Shown here one piece after another: positions 27,194 through 36,286 of a stretch of 64,000 nucleotides of DNA; the first letter of the stretch is position 1, and every line of letters begins with the position of its first letter. The translations under genes and the position numbers were made by a program. The stretch covers positions 62,001-126,000 of the forward strand of contig NZ_JBBMQQ010000009.1 of NCBI RefSeq assembly GCF_038900095.1, in the 5' to 3' direction. The notes under the pieces were generated by a model. The model saw nothing but the letters and a program-made list of their open reading frames with translations. It had not been told where the DNA came from and did no database searches. The stretch comes from Hoeflea sp038900095. Lineage in GTDB: Bacteria > Pseudomonadota > Alphaproteobacteria > Rhizobiales > Rhizobiaceae.

Positions 27194-29539
27194 TCAGAAG
27201 CGTGTCGAGGCGCCGAAACCGAATTTCTTGACGTCGTCGTAGCTCTTCTTGACGACCGGTTCGGCGTAGTAGACGCGAAGCGGACCGAACGGAGAAGCCC
27301 ACATGATGCCGGCGCCGACCGAAGCACGCCATTCCATACCGGTACCAACGAGGCTCTGCGTGCCAAGATCAGTTGAGCTGATCTTGTTGCCGTAAAGCGT
27401 TGCGGCATCGGCAAAGACATTGAAGCGAAGACCGAAATCGCGTGATACCAGCGGCATCGGCGCGGAAACTTCAACCGTACCGTTGAAGTAGGTCGTGCCG
27501 CCTGCGGCGCCGACATAGTCGGTGCCGTTGAAGACGCGCGGGCCGATACCCCGGGTGTCGAAACCACGGATGGTTTCCTCCCCCACGAACAGGTGTTCAA
27601 ACACGCGAAGATTGCTTCCGGTCGCAACCACGTTGCCGGCACCGACGCTGACCTGACCGATCATGTCGGCCGATTCAGACAGCATGTGGAAATAGCTGGC
27701 CTTGGCAGTGGTCTTCAAATATTCGGAGTCGAACCCGAGACCGGCATATTCCTGGGTGAATTTCGCTGAAATCCCCTCACGCGGCAGAATAGCATCGTCA
27801 AGCGTGTTGTAGGACAAGGTGTAGGACAGCGCACCGGTGTCATATCCACCGGCATTGACCACGGCTTGTTCCGGGTTTGACGTGATCGACGTCGTCGAAA
27901 CATCGGTAAACTTGGTCTGGGTGAACTTGAATGCGGTCGTCAGATACAGGTTCTCGGTGATCGGCGCTCCAAGGCGCAGGTTGACGCCCTGAACCGTTTC
28001 GTCGAACCCGGTGTAGCTGGTGTCGCTCTTCTTGAAGACATCAAAGCCGGCAGCAAGGCGATAGCCAAGGAAATAGGGCTCGGTGAAGGACAGCGTATAT
28101 TCACGCGTGTCGGCACCGCCACCAACCGATGCGCGGATGAACTGGCCGCGACCGAGGAAGTTGCGCTCGGTGATATCGATCGTCGCGGTGAAGCCGTCGG
28201 TGTTGGAATAACCGCCACCGATACCGAATTCGCCGGTCGACTGGTCCTTCACATCGACGATCAGAACAACACGGTCAGGCTGCGAGCCGGGCTGCGTGGA
28301 GATATCGACAGACGAGAAGAATTTCAGATCTTCCAGACGCTTCTTGGCGCGGCGGACCAGGACCTGGTTGAAGGCATCGCCTTCGGACAGGTCGAATTCG
28401 CGGCGGATCACGTAATCGCGGGTCCGGGTGTTGCCGCGGATCTCGATGCGCTCGACATAGGCACGGGTACCCTCGTCGACCAGATAGACCACGGAGATGG
28501 TGCGGTTGTTGTAGTCACGATCGCCGCGCGGGGTGATCTGCGCGAAGGGATAGCCCTGGGTCGCGACACGGTCGGAGATCGCCATGATGGTGTCTTCGAC
28601 GTCCTTGGCGCTGTACACCGAACCGCTGCGGGTCTGGATCAGGCCCTTGAGCGAGTCGGAATCGATGCCCGGCACGGTGCTCTCGATGCTGACATCGCCG
28701 AACACGTAACGCTCACCCTCTTCAACCGTGATGGTGACAACATATTCGTTGTTGGTTTCATCAAGCTCGGCAAACGACGAAATCACACGGAAGTCGGCAT
28801 AACCGCGGTTGTAGTAGAAGCGCCGCAGCAGCTCTTCGTCAGCGCGCAGCTTGTCCTCGTCATAGACATCCTTGCGGCTGAGGAACGACAGCAGGCCGGA
28901 TTTCTTGGTGGTGATGACATCGGCCAGGCGTCCGTCGCCAAATGCCTGGTTGCCGACAAAGTTGATCGAGGAAATCTTGGTGCGATCGCCTTCGTTGATT
29001 TCGAACGCGATGTTGACGCGGCCGCCGTCGAGCGGAACGATGCGGGTGGTCACGGTCGCATCGCTGCGCCCCACCGCCGCATAGGCATCACGGATCGCCT
29101 GAACATCGGCCTGAATGATGAGATCGTTGTAGGCACCAAGCTGGCGGCTCTGAACGACGTTCTTGAGAGCGGTGTCCTTGAGCTTCTTGTTGCCGTTGAA
29201 GACCACCTGGTTGATGATCTGGTTCTCTGCGACGGTGACGATCAGGGTCGAGCCGGAGACACTGATCTGGACGTCGGAAAACAGACCTGTCGAGAACAAC
29301 CGCTTTACCGAATCATCGATGTCGTTGTTGTTGAAGCTGGCGCCAGGCGAGATTGTCAGATTGCCGCGCACGGTCGATGCGTCAACGCGGGAATTTCCCC
29401 GGACGTCGATGCGATTGACGACTGCAGCTTCTGCGACTGTAACTCCCGCAAGCGACACGGCGCCCGCACCTGTCACCACGATCCCCGCGGTCAGCGCAAC
29501 TGCTGACACAGCGTTCAAAAGGTTTGAACCGGCCTTCAT
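27194..29539 (-). CDS. bamA: Outer membrane protein assembly factor BamA
   Basis: BamA inserts beta-barrel proteins into the outer membrane. The ATG at 29539 gives 781 residues with a clear signal peptide (Lys-containing start, hydrophobic core, cleavage near VAEAA-VVN). Five POTRA-like repeats fill roughly residues 45-430, followed by a 16-strand barrel ending in the aromatic signature FGASTRF with terminal Phe. The VRGFDxRGIGPR-like segment (here IRGFDTRGIGPRV) is the conserved L6 motif. An upstream in-frame start at 29638 would put 33 charged residues ahead of the signal peptide and was rejected. About 200 bases of spacer before it could hold a promoter. Confidence 0.97.
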   Translation of the reverse strand: MKAGSNLLNAVSAVALTAGIVVTGAGAVSLAGVTVAEAAVVNRIDVRGNSRVDASTVRGNLTISPGASFNNNDIDDSVKRLFSTGLFSDVQISVSGSTLIVTVAENQIINQVVFNGNKKLKDTALKNVVQSRQLGAYNDLIIQADVQAIRDAYAAVGRSDATVTTRIVPLDGGRVNIAFEINEGDRTKISSINFVGNQAFGDGRLADVITTKKSGLLSFLSRKDVYDEDKLRADEELLRRFYYNRGYADFRVISSFAELDETNNEYVVTITVEEGERYVFGDVSIESTVPGIDSDSLKGLIQTRSGSVYSAKDVEDTIMAISDRVATQGYPFAQITPRGDRDYNNRTISVVYLVDEGTRAYVERIEIRGNTRTRDYVIRREFDLSEGDAFNQVLVRRAKKRLEDLKFFSSVDISTQPGSQPDRVVLIVDVKDQSTGEFGIGGGYSNTDGFTATIDITERNFLGRGQFIRASVGGGADTREYTLSFTEPYFLGYRLAAGFDVFKKSDTSYTGFDETVQGVNLRLGAPITENLYLTTAFKFTQTKFTDVSTTSITSNPEQAVVNAGGYDTGALSYTLSYNTLDDAILPREGISAKFTQEYAGLGFDSEYLKTTAKASYFHMLSESADMIGQVSVGAGNVVATGSNLRVFEHLFVGEETIRGFDTRGIGPRVFNGTDYVGAAGGTTYFNGTVEVSAPMPLVSRDFGLRFNVFADAATLYGNKISSTDLGTQSLVGTGMEWRASVGAGIMWASPFGPLRVYYAEPVVKKSYDDVKKFGFGASTRF

Positions 29540-29743
29540 TGATCTTATTACCTTTTTATTACTCGGATGCCCCAAACGGCGGCACACATCGTGAGTCATG
29601 ACTTGTGCCCGTTTTACCCGCTTTTGCCATACAAGCAAGGGACGGAGTTAATTTCTGTTTACTTCCTTTGCATACGTGGCGAATTGGCCACGTCTACCCG
29701 CTATCAAGGTAAACAGACCGTTAGCACAGCCTGCCCCCCGGTT

Positions 29744-30868
29744 TCAACCAATCAACATGGATACGTCATTCCAGGTGGCAAACAGCATCAGCGCCAAAAC
29801 CAGCGTCAGACCGATGCGGTAGGCCCATTCCTGGGCAACCTCGCCGGGAGGACGGCCGCGGATAGCCTCGATGGCGTAAAAAGCCAGATGCCCGCCGTCC
29901 AGCATCGGCACGGGCATGAGATTGAGCAACCCGATGGAGACCGAAAGCACCGCAGCGAGCTGGATCAGCGCGCCGATACCAAGCGTCGACATATCCTTGG
30001 AATATTTGGCAACACGGATTGGGCCGCCAAGCTGATCGGCCTTTTCACGACCGGTGATGATGTTGCCGATATAATCCACAGTCCGTGTGACGATGTACCA
30101 GCTTTGGGCGACACCCTCGCCGACGGCTTCCAGTGGCCCGTACTCACGGACCCGGAAATTGCCTGAATCATTGTTGGTGACAACACCGATGCGGCCGACT
30201 TCCATCTTGTTTCCGAACGGGTCGGAGATTTCGGTGCGTGCCGGCGTCAAGGTGACATCGAGCAGGCTGCCCTGACGCTCGAGAGTGACCGTTATCGGCA
30301 CTTCCGGCCGCACGCTGACATAGCGCTGCACATCATCGAAGATTTCGACCTCTACGCCGTCGATGGCGACGAAGCGATCACCCGGCAGGATGCCTGCGGC
30401 CTCGGCAGCGCTGGCCGGCTGGACCTGGGCAACCACCGGATCGGCGACAACGCGGCCATTGACGCCGAACATCACCGCGAAAATGGCAATCGCCAGAATG
30501 AAATTCGCGACCGGCCCCGCGACCACCGTGGCAGCCCTGCGCCACAAGGCGGCCCCGGGGAAGGATCCGGGCTCATTCGCGGCCTCCGCGCCAGCACCCG
30601 CTGGCAGGCTGGCGGCATTCTCGTCGCCACGAAACTTGACGTAGCCGCCCAGCGGAATCAGCGACAGCTTCCACCGGGTGCCATGCTTGTCGGTACGTCC
30701 GATGAGTTCACGACCGAAACCAACGGAAAAGACATCGGCATGAATGCCGCACCAGCGACCGACCAGGTAATGCCCCAGCTCATGGAAGAAGACCACGATG
30801 GTAAGCACCAGCAGAAACGGCGGCAGGGCGCTGAGGATGTTTCCAGCCGAAGAGGTCAGAAATTCCAT
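29744..30868 (-). CDS. rseP: Site-2 zinc metalloprotease RseP
   Basis: RseP cuts transmembrane anti-sigma factors and leftover signal peptides within the inner membrane. I chose the ATG at 30868 (374 residues) because AAAGGA lies nine bases upstream; the upstream ATG at 30886 adds six residues with no good ribosome site. The zinc motif HELGH is at residues 29-33. One PDZ domain (around SAAEAAGILPGDRFVAIDG) and a later LMPVPMLDGGHL segment, the second conserved metal and substrate region, complete the family pattern. It lies between cdsA and bamA, the usual alphaproteobacterial order. Confidence 0.95.
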   Translation of the reverse strand: MEFLTSSAGNILSALPPFLLVLTIVVFFHELGHYLVGRWCGIHADVFSVGFGRELIGRTDKHGTRWKLSLIPLGGYVKFRGDENAASLPAGAGAEAANEPGSFPGAALWRRAATVVAGPVANFILAIAIFAVMFGVNGRVVADPVVAQVQPASAAEAAGILPGDRFVAIDGVEVEIFDDVQRYVSVRPEVPITVTLERQGSLLDVTLTPARTEISDPFGNKMEVGRIGVVTNNDSGNFRVREYGPLEAVGEGVAQSWYIVTRTVDYIGNIITGREKADQLGGPIRVAKYSKDMSTLGIGALIQLAAVLSVSIGLLNLMPVPMLDGGHLAFYAIEAIRGRPPGEVAQEWAYRIGLTLVLALMLFATWNDVSMLIG

Positions 30869-30946
30869 GAGATCGGATCCTTTCATGACGCAAGCTTGCC
30901 GGCGTCGATTTGGTTCAGAGCGGTCAGAGCCGCCTGTCCGGACGAC

Positions 30947-31783
30947 TTATAAACCGAGCAACCTTGCCGCAAGCTCGTCAGCGACGCCGGCATGATCGGC
31001 AAGCGGCAGAATATTTCCCAGCAAGAAGGCTGCAAATGCGGCGAAGACAAGACCGTCGACACGATCCATCACGCCGCCATGGCCGGGAATGAGCCGGCTC
31101 GAATCCTTGGCGCCGAAGCGGCGCTTGACCCAGGATTCGAACAGGTCGCCGATTTCGGAAGCTACCGAGAGCACCAGGGCGATAATCGGGATCAGCACCC
31201 CGCCGCCCTGACGGATGATCAGCGCCACGCCGACACCGGCGCCAACACCCGCGGCCGCACCGAAAAGCGCGCCGGACCAGGTCTTGCCGGGAGAGATCCT
31301 TGGGGCGAGCTTGGGACCACCCAGAGCCCGGCCGCAAAAATAGGCCAGAATGTCGGTCGCCCAGACAATGGCAAAGATGAACAGCATGGCGAACAGGCCG
31401 AAATGGCCTTCGCCGCGGATTTCGGCCAGCGCAAGGCCCGAAAAGCCCGCATAGACCACCGCAGTCGCCGACCAGAGCCCGCCGCCGCGCATCACGCCGG
31501 CCAGAACCGCGCCGCAGCCACCGATGAAGATCGCCGCCAGGGCCATCGACGGCAATGATGTCAGGATGAAAACGGCCGCGGCGAGAATGGCCAGCCAGCC
31601 AATCGCGTTGGCGAGCGGCGCCTTGACCGGCGCATTGGTGATCGTCGAGAATTCATAGTGCATCAGCACCATGATCAGCACGGCCAGGCTTCTGAACCAG
31701 ATGCCGCCGACCCAGGTGGCGGCGAGAACCAGAATGCCGAGGATCACCCCGGAAACGATGCGCAGCCTGAGCTCGCGCGACAT
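30947..31783 (-). CDS. cdsA: Phosphatidate cytidylyltransferase
   Basis: CdsA makes CDP-diacylglycerol, the branch point of phospholipid synthesis. The 278-residue polytopic protein ends with the family signature: SxxSEIGDLxESxxKRxFGxKDxSRLIPGHGGxxDRxD is visible across about residues 210-255, including the metal-binding acidic residues. Its start overlaps the uppS stop (TGATG), implying coupled translation. Confidence 0.96.
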   Translation of the reverse strand: MSRELRLRIVSGVILGILVLAATWVGGIWFRSLAVLIMVLMHYEFSTITNAPVKAPLANAIGWLAILAAAVFILTSLPSMALAAIFIGGCGAVLAGVMRGGGLWSATAVVYAGFSGLALAEIRGEGHFGLFAMLFIFAIVWATDILAYFCGRALGGPKLAPRISPGKTWSGALFGAAAGVGAGVGVALIIRQGGGVLIPIIALVLSVASEIGDLFESWVKRRFGAKDSSRLIPGHGGVMDRVDGLVFAAFAAFLLGNILPLADHAGVADELAARLLGL

Positions 31784-32538
31784 CAGGAACCGACCGCGAG
31801 ATCGGGTGCGGATACCGCACCATAACGGCGGTCCCGGCGGCCATATTCGGCCAGCGCCTCGAGGAAGGCAGCACGATCGAAGTCAGGCCACAGGCATGGC
31901 AGGAAGACAAATTCGGAATAGGCAGCCTGCCAAAGCAGGAAATTGGAAAGCCGCTGCTCGCCGCTGGTGCGGATCACCAGGTCGGGATCAGGAATACCGG
32001 CGGTATCGACGCGGGACGCAAGGGCTGCCTCGTCGATGGATGCCGCATCCATGTCGCCCGAACGGACCGCCTCGGCGATCTGACGGACCGCACGGACGAG
32101 CTCGTCGCGGGCTCCGTAGTTGAAGGCGATGACCAGGGTTATACCGGTGTTGCCGCGGGTCCGCTCTTCGGCCTCGTTGAGCAAGGCGCGAATATCGGGC
32201 TGGATGGTCTGGCGGCAACCGATCACCCTGATGCAGACGTTCTCGCGGTGCAGTTCCGCCAGGTCCCTGCGGATGAAGAACCGCAAAAGCCCCATAAGAT
32301 CAGAGACTTCCTGTTCCGGCCGGTTCCAGTTTTCGGAGGAAAAGGCAAACAGCGTCAGGTACTCGATTTCCGCTTCCGCGGCGGTCCGCACGGCCTCGCG
32401 AACCCGCTCGACACCGGCCCGGTGACCGGCTGTTCTCGGCAAACCCCGTGCATTTGCCCAACGGCCATTGCCATCCATGATGATGGCAACATGCCGCGGG
32501 CTGGTGATGGGTGTTTCGGATTGCATTGTTATGGCCAT
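31783..32538 (-). CDS. uppS: Isoprenyl (undecaprenyl) diphosphate synthase
   Basis: UppS makes the C55 lipid carrier for peptidoglycan and O-antigen by cis-prenyl transfer. The ATG at 32538 gives 251 residues; an ATG four codons later (32526) is also possible, and the far upstream frame to 32619 overlaps frr and was rejected. The catalytic Asp22 lies in IIMDGNGRWA. Downstream, LTLFAFSSENWNRP and the C-terminal DLVIRTSGEQRLSNFLLWQ are classic family segments. It is coupled to cdsA by a one-base stop/start overlap and follows frr by about 25 bases. Confidence 0.96.
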   Translation of the reverse strand: MAITMQSETPITSPRHVAIIMDGNGRWANARGLPRTAGHRAGVERVREAVRTAAEAEIEYLTLFAFSSENWNRPEQEVSDLMGLLRFFIRRDLAELHRENVCIRVIGCRQTIQPDIRALLNEAEERTRGNTGITLVIAFNYGARDELVRAVRQIAEAVRSGDMDAASIDEAALASRVDTAGIPDPDLVIRTSGEQRLSNFLLWQAAYSEFVFLPCLWPDFDRAAFLEALAEYGRRDRRYGAVSAPDLAVGS

Positions 32539-32563
32539 TTCCCGACTTGTACGCGAGTCGCGC

Positions 32564-33124
32564 CTAAACCTGCATGATTTCCTTTTCCTTTTCGACGAGC
32601 AAGTGATCAATTTCGGCAATCTTCTCGTCGGTCATCTTCTGCACCAGTTCGGATTCGCGGCGGCTGTCGTCCTGGCTGATATCGCCGTCCTTTTCCGCCT
32701 TCTTGAGCGTGTCCATGCCGTCGCGGCGGACGTTGCGGATGGCAACACGGGCATTCTCGGCATAGGTGTGGGACACCTTGACGAGCTGCTTGCGGCGCTC
32801 TTCGTTGAGCTCGGGCAGCGGAATTCGCAGGTTGGTGCCGTCCACGATCGGGTTGAGGCCGAGATTGGCCTCACGGATGCCGCGGTCGACAGCGCCGACC
32901 ATCTGCTTGTCCCAGACGGAGACGCCGAGCATGCGCGGCTCGGGAACGGTGACGTTGGCGACCTGGTTGAGCGGCACGCGGGAGCCGTAGGCCTCAACCA
33001 TCACCGGGTCGAGCACGTTGGCTGACGCGCGGCCGGTTCGCAATGATGCAATATCGCTCTTGAAGGCCGCGATTGCGCCTTCCATACGACGTTTGAGTTC
33101 TTTCAAGTCAGCGCCTTCACTCAT
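32564..33124 (-). CDS. frr: Ribosome recycling factor
   Basis: With EF-G this factor splits the post-termination ribosome. The 186-residue product has the normal length and the conserved core SLRTGRASANVLD near residue 30, followed by VEAYGSRVPLNQVANVTVPEPR. The C-terminal half is a helical hairpin rich in Glu/Lys. It sits between pyrH and uppS in the common bacterial order. Confidence 0.98.
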   Translation of the reverse strand: MSEGADLKELKRRMEGAIAAFKSDIASLRTGRASANVLDPVMVEAYGSRVPLNQVANVTVPEPRMLGVSVWDKQMVGAVDRGIREANLGLNPIVDGTNLRIPLPELNEERRKQLVKVSHTYAENARVAIRNVRRDGMDTLKKAEKDGDISQDDSRRESELVQKMTDEKIAEIDHLLVEKEKEIMQV

Positions 33125-33186
33125 CGCCAGTCCTTCCTGCAGAATACCAAGTTTTCATCACGGTGCGCTGTTCGCGCCTGCCGCGA

Positions 33187-33909
33187 TTAATGATCGCGAA
33201 CGATGGTTGCCCGACCTTCGCCGACCATAATCTTTGCAAATGCGCCCTTTTCGTGAATCGAAAAGACGACAATCGGAATGGAATTTTCACGCGCCAGCGC
33301 AACCGCTGCAACATCCATGACGGCAAGCCCCTTGTTGAGCACTTCGTCGTGGGTGATGTTGTCAAAGCGGGTGGCGTCGGGGAACTTCTTCGGGTCGGCC
33401 GAATAGATGCCGTCGACCTGGGTTCCCTTGAGAATGGCTTCCGCGCCCATTTCGGCTGCGCGCAGGGCAGCGGCAGAATCGGTGGTGAAGAACGGGTTGC
33501 CGGTACCGCCGGCGAAAATCACCACCCTGCCCTTTTCGAGATGATGCAAGGCTGCGCGCTGGGAGAAGCTCTGGCAGATTTCCGGCATGGAAATCGCTGA
33601 GAGAACCTCGGTATCGATGCCAAGCTTGCGCAGCGAGGTGGCGAGCGCCAGCGCATTGATGACGGTCGCGAGCATGCCCATGTGATCGCCGGTGACACGG
33701 TCACCGCCTTTCGAGGCCACGGCGACGCCGCGGAAAATATTGCCGCCGCCGACCACGACCCCGACTTCGATGCCCATACCGCGAACCTCGGCGATATCGG
33801 CGGCGATCCGGTCGACCACCGCGACATCAATGCCAAACCCCTGCTCGCCCATCAGGGCTTCACCGGAGGCTTTCAGGAGGACGCGTTTGAACAGGGGTGC
33901 TGAGGACAT
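33187..33909 (-). CDS. pyrH: UMP kinase
   Basis: PyrH phosphorylates UMP to UDP in pyrimidine nucleotide synthesis. The 240-residue amino-acid-kinase-fold protein shows RVLLKASGEALMG at the N-terminus, VVVGGGNIFRG for the phosphate loop, and the FAGGTGNPFFTTDSAAALRA signature near the middle. The order tsf-pyrH-frr is typical of bacteria. A small hairpin in the 106-base spacer to tsf is listed separately. Confidence 0.98.
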   Translation of the reverse strand: MSSAPLFKRVLLKASGEALMGEQGFGIDVAVVDRIAADIAEVRGMGIEVGVVVGGGNIFRGVAVASKGGDRVTGDHMGMLATVINALALATSLRKLGIDTEVLSAISMPEICQSFSQRAALHHLEKGRVVIFAGGTGNPFFTTDSAAALRAAEMGAEAILKGTQVDGIYSADPKKFPDATRFDNITHDEVLNKGLAVMDVAAVALARENSIPIVVFSIHEKGAFAKIMVGEGRATIVRDH

Positions 33910-33949
33910 GAATTGATCCGGATTTGATGTGTCAGGCCCGGATACACGA

Positions 33950-33977
33950 AGGGCACCGCGTTGTCACGCGATGCCCT
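33950..33977. other. Hairpin in the tsf-pyrH spacer
   Basis: AGGGCA...TGCCCT with an inner CGCG/CGCG forms an interrupted 10-pair stem around a TTGTCA loop. On the plus strand it is followed by GGGTTTTT, but the genes run on the minus strand, where no T run follows. It may therefore affect mRNA processing or partial termination rather than act as a full terminator. Confidence 0.35.
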
Positions 33978-34015
33978 GCGGGTTTTTCCACAATGCGCCT
34001 TAACGGCGGCGTGTG

Positions 34016-34939
34016 TCAGCCTTTTGCGGCTGCAGCCACTTCGGCTGCGAAATCGTTCTCTTCCTTCTCGATGCCTTCACCGAGCTGGAAGCGCACGAAA
34101 CCGGAAATTTCCACCGGAGCGCCGGCGTCGGCAGCAGCAGCCTTGACGGCTTCACCGACGGTCTGGTCAGGGTTCATGACGAAAGCCTGCGAGAGAAGGG
34201 CCACTTCCTCGTAGAACTTGCGCATGCGGCCTTCGACCATCTTTTCGATGATGTTGTCGGGCTTGCCCGATTCGCGGGCCTGCTCGATGAACACGTTGCG
34301 CTCGCGATCAGCGATCGTTGCGTCAACGTCGTCAGAGGTCAGCGCCAGCGGATTGGTGGCGGCAATGTGCATGGCAACCTGACGGCCGATCGCGGCCAGG
34401 GCTTCCTTGTCGCCGGTCGACTTGACGGCAACGATGACGCCGAGCTTGCCAAGTCCGTCGGCAACCGCGTTGTGGACGTAGGTGGCAACGACACCATTAT
34501 CGACCGACAGCTTGGCCGAGCGGCGGAGATTCATGTTCTCGCCGATGTGGGCAATCGCATCCTTGACGGTCTCGGTGACCGACTTGCCGGTGGACGGCAC
34601 GGTGGCTGCGGAAACGGCTTCAACCGAACCATCGGTGGACATGGCGACCGAAGCGATCGAGCGGGCCAGATCCTGGAAGCCGTCGTTGCGGGCGACGAAG
34701 TCGGTTTCGGAGTTGACTTCGACCACGACGGCCGAGTTGCCTTCCGAAGCGACAGCGATCAGGCCTTCAGCAGCGGTACGGCCGGACTTCTTGTCGGCCT
34801 TGGCGATGCCCTTGGCGCGCAGCCAGTCGATCGCCGCATCCATATTGCCGTCGGTTTCGCCGAGCGCCTTCTTGCAGTCCATCATGCCGGCGCCGGTCTT
34901 GTCGCGCAGCTCTTTCACCATTGCAGCGGTAATGCTCAT
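34016..34939 (-). CDS. tsf: Elongation factor Ts
   Basis: EF-Ts exchanges GDP for GTP on EF-Tu. The 307-residue product has the N-terminal UBA-like domain with VKELRDKTGAGMMDCKKAL and the core ETDFVARN motif (VEVNSETDFVARND), both diagnostic. It follows rpsB by about 150 bases in the expected S2-EF-Ts operon. Confidence 0.98.
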   Translation of the reverse strand: MSITAAMVKELRDKTGAGMMDCKKALGETDGNMDAAIDWLRAKGIAKADKKSGRTAAEGLIAVASEGNSAVVVEVNSETDFVARNDGFQDLARSIASVAMSTDGSVEAVSAATVPSTGKSVTETVKDAIAHIGENMNLRRSAKLSVDNGVVATYVHNAVADGLGKLGVIVAVKSTGDKEALAAIGRQVAMHIAATNPLALTSDDVDATIADRERNVFIEQARESGKPDNIIEKMVEGRMRKFYEEVALLSQAFVMNPDQTVGEAVKAAAADAGAPVEISGFVRFQLGEGIEKEENDFAAEVAAAAKG

Positions 34940-35039
34940 AACAGCCTCTTCATACTTGGGGCGTCCGGTCCGGCCACAAGGGCTTGATCAGTCCCGGAAT
35001 CGCTTGTCGGCATGTCAACCATGCCATTGAAATGTGACA

Positions 35040-35069
35040 GCCCGGCAAAGCACGATGGCTTGGCCGGGC
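35040..35069. other. Stable hairpin in the rpsB-tsf spacer
   Basis: GCCCGGC (35040-35046) pairs with GCCGGGC (35063-35069), extended inward by AAGC/GCTT across one mismatch, with a short loop. On the minus strand the stem is not followed by a T run, so it could stabilise the rpsB transcript or reduce read-through into tsf. The role is inferred from position only. Confidence 0.45.
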
Positions 35070-35091
35070 CGGTTTTGTCCGAAACCCGGAT

Positions 35092-35904
35092 TTATGCCTG
35101 TGCAGGCGCTTCCGCAGCAGCTTCAGCCGGAGCGGCTTCTTCAGCAGGCGCAGCTTCTTCGAGCGCAGGCTCGACAGGAGCATCCATGGCGCCAAGATCA
35201 ACGCCCGATGCACCCTGCTGACGGGCAATGCCGTCGATGCAGGCGCGGCTGATCAGATCGCAGTAGAGCGAAATGGCGCGGCTGGCGTCGTCGTTGCCCG
35301 GGATCGGGTAATCGACAACGTCGGGATCGCAGTTGGAATCGATGATCGCAACGACCGGAATGCCAAGACGCTTGGCTTCCTGGATGGCAATGCCTTCCTT
35401 GTTGGTATCGATGACGAACATCAGGTCGGGCGTGCCGCCCATGTCGCGGATACCGCCGAGTGCGCGGTTGAGCTTTTCACGCTCGCGCTCAAGGTTGAGG
35501 CGTTCCTTCTTGGTGAAGCCCGATGCTTCAGCCGAGAGGATCTCGTCGAGCTTGCGCAGACGCTGGATCGAGTGCGAAATGGTCTTCCAGTTGGTCAGCA
35601 TGCCGCCGAGCCAACGGGCGTTGACGTAATACTGGGCCGAACGGGAGGCTGCATCGGCAACAATTTCAGACGCCTGACGCTTGGTGCCGACGAACAGCAC
35701 GCGGCCGCCCCTGGACACGGTGTCGGAGACCAGCTTCAATGCCTGATTGAGCAACGGAACGGTCTGGCCGAGGTCGAGAATGTGAAGATTGTTGCGAGCG
35801 CCGAAGATGTACGGCTTCATTTTCGGGTTCCAGCGGTGAGTCTGGTGTCCGAAGTGCACGCCTGCTTCAAGCAGCTGGCGCATGGTAAATTCCGGCAATG
35901 CCAT
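35092..35904 (-). CDS. rpsB: 30S ribosomal protein S2
   Basis: S2 is a late-binding small-subunit protein. The 270-residue product has the standard core: MRQLLEAGVHFGHQTHRWNPKM at the start, then VLFVGTKRQA and RWLGGMLTNW, and the nucleotide-binding-like DLMFVIDTNKE. The last 35 or so residues form an Ala/Glu/Pro-rich tail not found in E. coli S2 but common in alphaproteobacteria. AGGAG lies about eight bases before the ATG. It heads the leftward translation-envelope cluster. Confidence 0.98.
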   Translation of the reverse strand: MALPEFTMRQLLEAGVHFGHQTHRWNPKMKPYIFGARNNLHILDLGQTVPLLNQALKLVSDTVSRGGRVLFVGTKRQASEIVADAASRSAQYYVNARWLGGMLTNWKTISHSIQRLRKLDEILSAEASGFTKKERLNLEREREKLNRALGGIRDMGGTPDLMFVIDTNKEGIAIQEAKRLGIPVVAIIDSNCDPDVVDYPIPGNDDASRAISLYCDLISRACIDGIARQQGASGVDLGAMDAPVEPALEEAAPAEEAAPAEAAAEAPAQA

Positions 35905-36286
35905 GCCTATTACTCCTGTTTCCGGTTGAACCTCCGCAGGGCGTGAGCGCTAAGCGCCACCGGCGGACCGATCCGGATTTCTCCCGGACCAACCCATGCC
36001 CCACGTGTGGAATAGGCGTCGCTTACAGGCTGCCGTATGGTTTTGCAAGTGCGAAGGGTCAGAAAGCCTCGAAAGGCGACGATGCCCGAACGGATCCGGG
36101 CCGCTCCTGACGATCACAAAACAATTGATCTGTCAGGACCTTGGAAAAACCTGGTGCGCGACCAGATACAGCGTTCCCGCCTGGAACCGGTGGCTCGCAT
36201 TCGCGTTGCCCCGGGGATAGCGGCGGGTTCGCGTCATCGCGGGCCGCCTGTTTTTCCTATCTCGAACATAGACTGGACGCATACCG
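35905..36286. other. Divergent spacer with the rpsB leader region
   Basis: This 382-base stretch contains no convincing gene. On the minus strand it must contain the rpsB promoter; a TTGCAA near 36045 followed by TAAGCG after 17 bases is a weak candidate. The leader is GC-rich, with repeated CCGG and AGCGCT elements able to fold, as expected for an autoregulated ribosomal-protein leader. On the plus strand it also leads into the DJ-1/PfpI gene. Confidence 0.4.

Noticed and set aside
26058..27242. Plus-strand frame of 394 codons opposite lpxD
   Set aside because: It is antisense to a well-identified LpxD and composed of His/Asp/Gly-rich noise.
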